Of a stretch of 64,000 nt of DNA, positions 8,191 through 16,700 are shown one piece after another. Within the stretch, counting starts at the first letter, position 1. The number at the start of each line of letters is the position of its first letter. The notes beneath the pieces are model-generated. The model made no database searches. It saw nothing but the letters and a program-made list of their open reading frames with translations, and was not told where the DNA came from. The stretch is from Sphingobacteriales bacterium. GTDB lineage: Bacteria > Bacteroidota > Bacteroidia > Chitinophagales > UBA2359. Both the position numbers and the translations under genes were made by a program. The stretch is taken from the NCBI GenBank assembly GCA_016711295.1, contig JADJTE010000001.1, forward strand, positions 310,001 to 374,000, given 5' to 3'.

Positions 8191-10134
8191 TCAATTATTT
8201 TTTCCGAATTGTTTTTCGATGTCTTTTAGTTGATATTTGATAAAGGTAGGCTTGCCATTAGGGGCAGTAAAAGGCGTTTCGCAGGCAAATAGCTGGTCTA
8301 AGAGGGTTTGCATGTCTTGTTTCGACATTTTCTGACCTGCTTTGATGGCATGGTGCCGCGCGAGGGTTCGGGCAATTCGGGTATGCCTATCTGTTTGCAG
8401 GTCGGAGCCGTGCAGTTTGTATTGTTCGAGCAATTGCTCTATGGCAGTTTGTTCGTTGTCGGTATGGTTGGTATCGGCGGGTTTGCTGTGTAGGACAAAG
8501 GTATTTTGCCCAAATAGTGCTAAGTCGTAGCCCAATATATTGAGGTCGGGCATAATATCGGTGAGCAAGAGCGCGTCGGCGCGGGGCAGCGTGATGGTTT
8601 GCGGAAATAGCAGCCTCTGCCCTATGGCGGGTTGTTGTTGTTGCATTTTGAGGTATCGTTCAAACAAGACGCGCTCGTGGGCGGCTTGTTGGTCGATGAG
8701 TATAAAGCCCGATTTGATGGGCGATAAGATATAGGTTTGGTGTATTTGATAGGGGTTAGCTCCTATTTCTTCTTCGGCGGCTGTGGCAAACAATTGACTT
8801 TGCTCGTCGCCGAAACTGCTTCGTATCGTAATGGTATCGGGGTTTATTTCGTGGTCTTGCTCGGTGGCGGGTGGCTTATCGGTAGCGGTTTGGGGTGGCG
8901 TAACGATGCTGTATAAGTCGCGCCAATTGCGCGGTACTCCGTTTTTGTGTTGGTATTGTTCGAATATATTGCCCGTATTTCGGGGTTTGTCCAATTCTAT
9001 TTTTTCCCATCGATTGCCGCGCGGGGGCGTATCGTTGTTGCTATGCGTATGGTTATTGTTGGCGGGGTGATTAAGGTTTTTTTGGGGTCTCAAGAGGGCT
9101 AAATCGGCGGCATCGTTTTGTTCAAAATCGAGGGCGGGCATTAGGCAGTACGTACCCAAGGCGCGTTTTATAGCGGCATGAACAAAGGAATAAATGATTC
9201 GTTCGTCATCAAATTTGATTTCTTGCTTAGTGGGGTGTACGTTAATATCGATGCGGCGCGGGTCTATACCCAGATACAATACATAAACGGGATAATTTTT
9301 TTCGGGCAGCAATTGTTCGTAGGCACTGCTGATGGCGTGATGTATATAGGGACTTTTGATGAATCGGTCATTGACAAATAGAAATTGCTCGCCGCGCGAT
9401 TTGCGAATCAAATCGGGCTGTGCTACAAAACCATAGATGCGCACCAAATCGGTGTTTTCTTCTACGGGCACGAGTTTGTCGCCTATATTACTGCCCAACA
9501 TAGCACTGATACGTTTGCGGAGGTTGGCGGCGGGTAGGTTAAATAGTTCGTTGTCGTTGTGGTGTAGGGCAAAGGCGATATTCGGGTTAGCCAATGCTAT
9601 ATGCTGAAATTCGTCGATGATATGGCGCAGTTCGATGGTATCGGATTTGAGAAAATTGCGGCGGGCGGGTACGTTAAAAAATAAATTTTTGACCGCAATA
9701 TTCGTACCTTCGGGGCATTGGCACACGTCTTGGTGTCGGAGGGTCATGCCCTCTATGACGATATGCGTCCCCAGGTCGTTGCCGCGCAGTCGGGTTTTGA
9801 GTTCTACTTGTGCTACGGCAGCAATGGAGGCTAAGGCTTCGCCCCGAAAGCCCAGTGTTTCGATAGCAAATAAATCTTCGACCGACTTTATTTTGGACGT
9901 GGCATGTCGTTCAAAGCAAAGTCGGGCATCGGTTTCGGACATGCCGCTGCCATTATCGATTACTTGCAAGAGGGTTTTGCCCGCATCTTTTAGCACGAGT
10001 TTGATGCTTGTAGCTCCTGCATCGACGGCATTTTCCAATAATTCTTTGGCTGCCGACGCAGGGCGTTGCACCACTTCGCCCGCAGCAATTTGGTTGGCTA
10101 AGGCATCGGGCAGCAATTGGATTTTATCAGACAT
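8191..10134 (-). CDS. mutL: DNA mismatch repair protein MutL
   Basis: 647 codons from ATG at 10134. MutL couples mismatch recognition by MutS to strand incision. The N-terminal GHKL ATPase motifs are all present: ANQIAAGEVVQRPASAAKEL, ELLENAVDAGA, DNGSGM and GFRGEALASI within the first 105 residues. A Pro/Asn-rich linker (about 350-460) leads to the dimerisation domain. There, the endonuclease motif is DQQAAHERVLFE instead of DQHAAHE. The Cys-containing zinc motifs are replaced by ARHHAIKAG and FTAPNGKPTF, so the metal site may be altered; from memory similar forms occur in Bacteroidota MutL proteins. A TACCTTTG promoter-like box lies upstream at 10199-10206. Confidence 0.96.
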   Translation of the reverse strand: MSDKIQLLPDALANQIAAGEVVQRPASAAKELLENAVDAGATSIKLVLKDAGKTLLQVIDNGSGMSETDARLCFERHATSKIKSVEDLFAIETLGFRGEALASIAAVAQVELKTRLRGNDLGTHIVIEGMTLRHQDVCQCPEGTNIAVKNLFFNVPARRNFLKSDTIELRHIIDEFQHIALANPNIAFALHHNDNELFNLPAANLRKRISAMLGSNIGDKLVPVEENTDLVRIYGFVAQPDLIRKSRGEQFLFVNDRFIKSPYIHHAISSAYEQLLPEKNYPVYVLYLGIDPRRIDINVHPTKQEIKFDDERIIYSFVHAAIKRALGTYCLMPALDFEQNDAADLALLRPQKNLNHPANNNHTHSNNDTPPRGNRWEKIELDKPRNTGNIFEQYQHKNGVPRNWRDLYSIVTPPQTATDKPPATEQDHEINPDTITIRSSFGDEQSQLFATAAEEEIGANPYQIHQTYILSPIKSGFILIDQQAAHERVLFERYLKMQQQQPAIGQRLLFPQTITLPRADALLLTDIMPDLNILGYDLALFGQNTFVLHSKPADTNHTDNEQTAIEQLLEQYKLHGSDLQTDRHTRIARTLARHHAIKAGQKMSKQDMQTLLDQLFACETPFTAPNGKPTFIKYQLKDIEKQFGKNN

Positions 10135-10198
10135 AATGGCGCGAGGTGTAATGGTTTCGTATAGATTTGAGGGCAGAACTACCCACCTATAACAGAGA

Positions 10199-10206
10199 CA
10201 AAGGTA
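10199..10206 (-). promoter_or_regulatory. Bacteroidota-type -7 box upstream of mutL
   Basis: On the minus strand this reads TACCTTTG, matching the TAnnTTTG consensus of Bacteroidota primary-sigma promoters, about 65 bases before the mutL ATG. No clear -33 TTTG was found. Confidence 0.5.
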
Positions 10207-10293
10207 CGGTATTCGGGATTGACTTTAAGGGTTTTTGGGCAATAGTTGTGCGGTGCAGAACGCTAATATGCGCCGTTTATTGGGCTATTACAA

Positions 10294-10452
10294 AGCAGCA
10301 ATTTCCGCTCTAAATAATTTACGCTATATAATACGCTGAAAACGAACGATTTAATTTTATTGATAAAATTGTAATACAAAATCAATAATTTTATATTTCG
10401 CTTATTATGAACAAGATACGAATTGTTAAATTTTAATACCGACAATTGCTGA
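10294..10452. repeat. Dispersed intergenic repeat R3, copy 1
   Basis: About 160 AT-rich bases between mutL and the transglycosylase gene. An inverted copy is at 51376-51533. Shared stretches include TTATTATGAACAAGATACG and TGTTAAATTTTAATACCG. The copy ends at the stop codon of the transglycosylase gene. It may act as a transcription end or be an old mobile element; no terminal repeats are evident. Confidence 0.7.
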
Positions 10453-11357
10453 TTACAAAGGTACTTTTACCTCATACGTTTTGCCCGGTTTGGCACTCAG
10501 GTAGTGTTTGCGCAGCCAAGGATTGAGCAATTTTATTTTTCGGTAGGTCGTATTATTTTCGCGGGCAAAAGTAGCTATATCTGGTATCGAAGTCACGCTT
10601 ACGGTTTTGCTTGCCCAAGGCGCGTATAAGTCGTTGGGCGATAGGTTAAAGCCATAGGCAGCGGGGTTGCTCATCAGCACTTTATATGCCATTGTTTTAT
10701 ACATATATCTACCTGTTTCTAAATTAAACGCCATGCTGTGGTAGTCCCACGCTTGTTGTTGCGTAACCGATTCTTGCATCGAGCCCATGCCGCAATTATA
10801 GGAGGCAGCGGCAAGCATCCAGTTGTTAAATCGCTTATACGCATTGTTGAAGTATTTGCAGGCGGCTTCGGTGGCTTTTTCAAGTTATAGCGTTCGTCCC
10901 GTCGTCGCTTACTTCTAAACCATACTCGCGGGCGTGCGCTTCCATAAATTGCCATACGCCCTTTGGCTTGCTTGGGCGATACGGTATTTTCTAAGCCACT
11001 TTCTGAGATAGCTACGTACTTAAAATCGTCGGGCACGCCGTTTTTGCGCAATATGGCTTCGATGGTCGGAAAAAATCGGTTGGCATTTTTTAAGATAGCC
11101 GATGTATAGGCGTGGCGGTAGGCGATGGCGGTCAGTTCATAATCGATACTCTCGCGCACATCGGGGTTGCCAAGCGACGTGTTTTCGCCCGCAAACGAAA
11201 CGCTGGCAGGTAGAGGTACTTGGTGTACGACCATCAAACCTTCGGGTGTGAAAAAGGCGGCAAGTGGCTGCAATGTGCTACCGCTTGTGAGCAATAAGTA
11301 GCCGAGCAGAAAACAGCCCACTATGCCCAAATAAGTCAAAAAATGTTGGTTTTTCAT
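10453..11357 (-). CDS. Lytic murein transglycosylase with C-terminal LysM (three indels)
   Basis: About 300 residues, starting ATG at 11357 with an N-terminal membrane anchor or signal segment (LGIVGCFLLGYLLLTSG). The SLT catalytic glutamate is in YVAISESGLEN, and the family motifs SPKQAKG(V)WQF, LAAASYNCGMG and the C-terminal LysM-like end (Y.IKLLNPWLR...YEVKVPL) are recognisable, as in MltD-type enzymes that cleave peptidoglycan glycan strands. The frame changes three times between about 10880 and 10980, at G and A runs. Correcting one base each (GGG to GG, GGG to GGGG, A5 to A6) restores a normal sequence. Neighbours are an envelope lipoprotein and an amidase on the same strand. Confidence 0.85.
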
Positions 11358-11409
11358 GAATTGAAAAGGTGTTTTACAGGTATTGTATATACAAAAACTA
11401 CCCACAGCA

Positions 11410-11417
11410 CAAATATA
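11410..11417 (-). promoter_or_regulatory. Bacteroidota-type -7 box upstream of the transglycosylase
   Basis: Minus-strand TATATTTG, a TAnnTTTG match about 53 bases upstream of the ATG at 11357. Confidence 0.45.
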
Positions 11418-11465
11418 GGGTTTGTGCTGCGGATAATTAGAGCAGGGGCATCAATAGGGCAGGAG

Positions 11466-12029
11466 CTATTTTTTATCCGTTTTGGGTTGTTTTGCCTCAA
11501 ATTCTTTGATGATTTGTTCGGGCGATTTGTCGATATTATCTAAGGAAAATTGTACGCTTTTTGCTAATTCATGATTGGAGTATTTGGTCAAAAATGATTG
11601 GTACAAGGTTTTGGCTTTGTCCTTCTGTCCTAAGTCATTTTCGTAGCAAAAAGCCATCAAGAACAAAGCTTGCGGGGCTTTGTCATAATTAGGAAATTCG
11701 TTGCCGATGCGCTCGTAGGCGGCTACGGCTTTGTCAAATTGATTGAGCGAACGATAGATTTCGGCAGACTTGAATAGGTATTCCGATGTTTCGGGGTCTT
11801 TCAGATTTAAAGATACATATTCTTCGTAGGCAGCGAGGGCGGTTTTGGCTTTCTCAACATCAAAGGTGCCACTCGTATTGCCTCGTAGGTCGGCTTCGGC
11901 GGCTTTGATTTTTTCGGTCGTAGTAGCCTTGTCAGCAGGTCCCTTAGCAGTACCCGTGTTGGAGTTAGGCTGGCAAGCCACTAATAGCAGCAATAGGCAA
12001 ATGCTTAGGGCAGTAAAAAAACGTTGCAT
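11466..12029 (-). CDS. TPR-containing lipoprotein
   Basis: 187 codons. The N-terminus is a lipoprotein signal with lipobox LLLVACQ (Cys at residue 19), followed by a Thr/Ala-rich linker. Residues about 75-175 form TPR-like helix pairs (SAEIYRSLNQFDKAVAAYER; LFLMAFCYENDLGQKDKAKT), resembling the repeats of CpoB/YbgF or BamD-like outer-membrane lipoproteins. It lies between a lytic transglycosylase and an amidase on the same strand, so a role in cell-wall turnover or envelope assembly is plausible but inferred only from context. Confidence 0.75.
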   Translation of the reverse strand: MQRFFTALSICLLLLLVACQPNSNTGTAKGPADKATTTEKIKAAEADLRGNTSGTFDVEKAKTALAAYEEYVSLNLKDPETSEYLFKSAEIYRSLNQFDKAVAAYERIGNEFPNYDKAPQALFLMAFCYENDLGQKDKAKTLYQSFLTKYSNHELAKSVQFSLDNIDKSPEQIIKEFEAKQPKTDKK

Positions 12030-12313
12030 GGTATATAATGTATAGTTGGTTTAATCTTTTTGGTCCGTAAAACCCGAACGAAACTGCTATATCAACAAGC
12101 GTTGGGCAGAAATGTTTTGTCCTTCTGCGCTATAATTGATAGTTATGTTGGCAGTTCTCTGCCTTGTAAATTAACTCGTGTTGCATTCTATTTGAGTTGT
12201 CTTTTGTCACTAATGACGCAAATCGGCACGGTTTTTTTAGTATTAATTCGTGGCTTAGACTTACTTTTTGACTGTATCCTTTAAGGTGTTCACAAAAATC
12301 ATTGGTGCTTCCT
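12030..12313. other. Short intergenic region
   Basis: About 280 bases between the amidase stop and the lipoprotein start. A 74-codon plus-strand frame (12060-12284) is present but has no recognisable features and no homologous look. I see no repeat or convincing hairpin. Confidence 0.4.
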
Positions 12314-13114
12314 TTACTTGATAACTCGTTTGGTTTCCATTGATTTTTTGTAATCGCATATAGCGTGGAAGATAGCCGTAGCTATTTCTTGCTTGCCTTG
12401 GTCAGAATGGAGATATTTTTCATCCTCGACATTGCTCAGAAAGCCCATTTCTACTAATATACTTGGCATGTTCGTATCGCGCAAGACCGAATAATTTTCT
12501 TGGCGCACGCCCCTACTTTTGAGGGGTGTAGCGGTGCGAAAGTATTTTTCGACCAATCCTGCCAACATAACGCTTTGATACAGATTGGGTCTTTGGTCTA
12601 AGGCGGTCAGAAAATTATTTTTTACATCAACCATATCATCACTTTGCGTATAGTGTGCTTCTATCAACTCGGCATCTTCGTCGCCGTGTGCTTCATCTAC
12701 TTTTAAATATCGCTTGTTGGCGTAGCGCATCACATAGGTTTCGGTGCCGCGCACGCTGGGGTAGCGCGGTAGCGAATTGCAATGGATAGATATCAACAAA
12801 TCGGCTTCTGAACAATTGGCGATGTCGGCGCGGGTGCCAGGGCGTAAAAATTCGTCGGTGGTGCGCGTGTACACTACTTCTACATCGGGCAAACTATCTT
12901 TCATCATGCCACCTAATGCTTCGGCTACGGCTAAGGTTATTTCTTTCTCTACCGCCTTCACACCCGAACAGCCCGTGTCGCGCCCACCGTGTCCGGGGTC
13001 AATCATTATTTTTTTGACTTTATAGGTCGGAAATGTCAGCTTTTTAGCCGATGTAGGGTAGAGGCTCATGCAGGCGGTCAATGCCAAACAGGACAATATT
13101 TTGATGGGTAGCAT
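12314..13114 (-). CDS. N-acetylmuramoyl-L-alanine amidase (Amidase_3), lipoprotein
   Basis: 266 codons with a lipobox-like start (LALTAC, Cys at about 15). Zinc-binding and catalytic motifs of Amidase_3 are clear: IMIDPGHGGRDTG (His), VEKEITLAVAEAL (Glu), DLLISIHCNS (His) and the late glutamate in SILVEMGFLSN. The enzyme cleaves the amide bond between MurNAc and the stem peptide and would act in the periplasm, anchored to a membrane. It is the third cell-wall gene in a row on this strand. A TAACTTTG promoter-like box lies about 100 bases upstream. Confidence 0.93.
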   Translation of the reverse strand: MLPIKILSCLALTACMSLYPTSAKKLTFPTYKVKKIMIDPGHGGRDTGCSGVKAVEKEITLAVAEALGGMMKDSLPDVEVVYTRTTDEFLRPGTRADIANCSEADLLISIHCNSLPRYPSVRGTETYVMRYANKRYLKVDEAHGDEDAELIEAHYTQSDDMVDVKNNFLTALDQRPNLYQSVMLAGLVEKYFRTATPLKSRGVRQENYSVLRDTNMPSILVEMGFLSNVEDEKYLHSDQGKQEIATAIFHAICDYKKSMETKRVIK

Positions 13115-13209
13115 AGCGGAAAATTGGAATAGTACTAATATAGTGGGACAATACGTATAGCGGGCAAAATCTTAGTACAAAAGGGTTTGTCCCGAATATC
13201 TTAGGAGCG

Positions 13210-13217
13210 CAAAGTTA
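13210..13217 (-). promoter_or_regulatory. Bacteroidota-type -7 box upstream of the amidase
   Basis: Minus-strand TAACTTTG, a TAnnTTTG match, about 96 bases before the amidase ATG. Confidence 0.45.
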
Positions 13218-13405
13218 ATCAAAAGTAGTATTACCTATATCAAAAGAAGCCTAAAAAATAACCCAATTTGCTTCAAATTGTATTATCCGTTACACAACTA
13301 CATGATTATTAAAAATCTATCATTCAAATTAGAAAAAATATTTTTATAAATTTCTTTATTTTCCATAAATTAAATTTTGTTTGTTCTGTTTGCACATTGC
13401 GTTTC

Positions 13406-13513
13406 ATGAAAACCTTCCAAAAAATTTCTGCCTATGTATTATCTGCCGCTATACTCGCTACCTTAATGGGTTGGGGGAGTATGATTGCAGGGCATGCACA
13501 TTATTTTGTTTAG
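13406..13513 (+). CDS. Possible small membrane or secreted peptide (35 residues)
   Basis: A 35-codon ATG frame with a basic N-terminus (MKTFQKIS) followed by a hydrophobic stretch of about 18 residues and a short His-containing tail (HAHYFV). It looks like a signal peptide or single membrane helix. It lies in an otherwise empty 660-base gap upstream of the synthetase gene, following TTTG-rich sequence. It could be a real small peptide, the start of a decayed or frameshifted secreted protein, or chance. No family is recognised. Confidence 0.3.
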   Translation: MKTFQKISAYVLSAAILATLMGWGSMIAGHAHYFV

Positions 13514-13599
13514 TCATTTTCTTATGACATATAGGCGACTAATTGGGCAAGGTTAGAACTATTTAAGTCATAAATTCGTCACAGACTTGCTTAATACGC

Positions 13600-13607
13600 T
13601 ATTTTTG
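13600..13607 (+). promoter_or_regulatory. Possible promoter -7 box upstream of the NRPS/PKS gene
   Basis: TATTTTTG matches TAnnTTTG about 170 bases before the synthetase ATG at 13777. The long leader and lack of a -33 TTTG make it weak. The rest of the 13115-13776 gap shows only the small frame at 13406. Confidence 0.3.
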
Positions 13608-13776
13608 TGGGAGATAAGACACGCATCTCGGCACAATTTTTGATTGAATAACCATTGCCATTCCTATCAAGCATATTAACGCCATATAAGCACGCCTTAT
13701 TTCTTTCTTCGCTGTTATTGAAAAGGAAATTGCCTAATAAATTCCACGCTATACCCAGCCCACTCGTCCGACACTC

Positions 13777-16700
13777 ATGTATGCTGCTATTTTACCATTT
13801 GCCCGCATCGTCAATGCCATCGAAGACATTGCGCAGCGTTATCCTAAGCGCGTAGCTTTGCGTGTAGGTAGCCACCAAATGAGCTATGCCGAACTTGACC
13901 GCCGCGCCGACGAGCTTGCCGAACAATTGCGCAGCGAAGGCATCGGTAGTGGCATGGGCGTAGCTATTCGCATTGAGCGGAGCCTGCCGCTTTTTGTCGC
14001 TATTTTGGGTATATTAAAATCGGGTGCCGCTTATATTCCCTTAGACCCCACCTACCCCGAACTGCGCCTACAATTTGTATTGCGCGATACAGGTGCGCCC
14101 CTACTACACCTAAGCAGCCCCGACAAACCGAATACCTCTGCTTTTGCGCTGGCACCGCCTTTGTCCGATGCTTCGGCAAAGCATTTGGGCGATGCCGCCT
14201 ATGTCATATATACCTCTGGCTCGACCGGGCAGCCCAAAGGCGTAATCGTATCTCACAGCAATTTGACCCATGCCGCACAGGATTGGTTGCGCTATTTCGA
14301 CCAATCGTTTGATGTATTTCTATTGCTCTCGTCGGTGATGTTCGATAGTTCGGTGATGGGTATTTTCCTCACTTGGTTGTCGGGAGGCACGCTGGTAGTA
14401 CCTACGCACAACGAAGAAAAAGACCCCGAACGCCTGCGCCAACTCATTGCCCAACACCGCGTTACTCATACGCTTTGCTTGCCGTCGCTACACGCCTTGC
14501 TGCTGAACCACCCCGCCGCCGCCACTACCCTATCATCACTCCGAACTATTATTGTAGCAGGTGAGGTATGCCCTCCCGCCCTGACCACGCGCCATTATGC
14601 CACGCTACCCCAATGCGTGCTATACAACGGTTATGGACCTACCGAAACCACCCTACACACCACTACCTACCGCATACCGCCCCATTTCAGAAGGCAAAAA
14701 TGTGCCAATAGGCAAAGCCCTGCGCGGCACGTATATCTATCTGCTCGACGAGCAACAATGCTTAGTGCCCGATGGCGAAATAGGCGAAATGTATATAGGC
14801 GGCAAGGGCGTAAGCAAAGGCTACCTGAACCGCCCCGACCTGACCGAAAGCCGATTTCTGCCCAATCCTTTTGCCGATGGCTTGCTATATCGCACAGGCG
14901 ACCTCGCGCGGTTTTTGCCCGACGGCAACCTCGAATTTATAGGACGAAACGACCGACAAATCAAACTGCGCGGCTATCGCATCGAATTAGACGAAATCGA
15001 AAATGCACTATTACAATTGCCCGACCTGCGCCAAGCAGCCGTAGTATGCGCCGCCGCACCCAACGGTGAGGCACAAATAGTAGCTTATATCGCCCAATAC
15101 CCCAATAGCCGCCTCAATACCGCACAATACCGCCAGTACTTAATCGACCTACTGCCCGATTATATGCTGCCTACCCGATGGGTCGTTCTCGACCAATTGC
15201 CCTTAGCTCCCAATGGCAAAATAGACCGTACCGCCCTAAGCAAGCAAGTGCCTAATCCTTCTGCCGCCCCTCAAATGCCTCCAACCGAGCTACCTCGCAA
15301 CGAGTTAGAGCAATATATAGCCGACCTCTGGTGCGATATCCTATCCCTGCCCGAAGTAGGTATTCACGATAAATTTTTTGAAATCGGCGGTACTTCTATC
15401 AGCGCGGCGCAGTTTGCCGCACGACTACAAAACACATTGCAAGAAACGGTATTTATCGTAACACTGTTCGATAACCCAACCGTAGCGCAATATGCCCAAT
15501 TTCTGACCCGCGAATATGATATATCAAAGTTGGGGCAACAGAATATCTCAAAACAGGCAGACACCAAAAATATCGACTTAGAACCAATAGCAATTACCTC
15601 CAACCATATAGCCGAAACAGACTTACTTAGTGCCGATAGCGCAAACACTACAACACAAACAACAGCAAGCAACAAAAATATCGATAGAGAGAACGACAAA
15701 AATGCCAACGAAAACGAAGCTACACCTAAGCCAATAATAGCCCAAGACATCAGTACAGCACCCAATGCCGATAATTTGGCTGCGCGTTTGCTGCCCTATC
15801 TGCCCTATACCGAGCCGCAAAACCATACCACAGCCCGCAAAGGCAAAATATTGCTGATTCTCGCCCCACCGCGCTCGGGCACCAGCCTACTGAGCCTTAT
15901 CTTAGATGCCCACCCCAACGTATCGGCTGCGAATGAACTACAATTGCTACATTTTCAAAGTCTGGCACAACGACAACACGCATATACGGGTAAGTTCAGC
16001 CTTTGGCTCGACGGCAACGTGCGTACACTAATGAATTTGCTCCAATGTGATGCCAATACTGCCCAAACCATTTTGCAACAACAAGCCGCAGAGGGTATGA
16101 CTACGGCGCAGCATTATCAATTTTTGCAAAATTGGGCAGGTGGCTGTCTCATTGCCGACAAAACTACTTCGTATGCCCTGCACCCCGAAGCCTTATTGCA
16201 CGCCGAAGCCATTTTTGAACAACCCATTTATATACACCTCGTCCGACACCCTTATGCTATGGTGCGCTCTTTTGAACGACAAAAAATGCACCAAGCTATG
16301 TATATACAGCCGCACCCATTCAGCCCGCGCGAATTGGGCGAAGGCGTATGGCAGGCAAGCCACACCAATATCAGCACATTCCTACAACACATACCACAAA
16401 AGCGACAATTTACCCTATATTACGAAACATTAGTAGCACAACCCGAAGCTACCCTACGAGCCTTGTGCCAACAAATAGGGCTACCTTTCGACCCAAAAAT
16501 GCTGCAACCCTACGAACATCTGGCGCAAACTAACACAGGCGCAAGCCAACAGTACGCCAATGCCATGACCGACCCCAAATTGCTGCAACAAACCGATATC
16601 AATCCCGCCTTGGCGGAGGTATGGAAAGAGGTAGATAAGGATAATTTCTTGCAAGCCGATACTTGGAATCTATACCATAGCCTATCCGCTAATCCCATCG

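Noticed and set aside
9617..10192. 191-codon plus-strand frame opposite mutL
   Set aside because: Antisense shadow; mutL is certain in this stretch.
10263..10445. Small frame sharing a peptide with one at 51274-51456
   Set aside because: The shared peptide comes from the R3 DNA repeat, is lysine/asparagine-rich, and the copies diverge without respecting codons.
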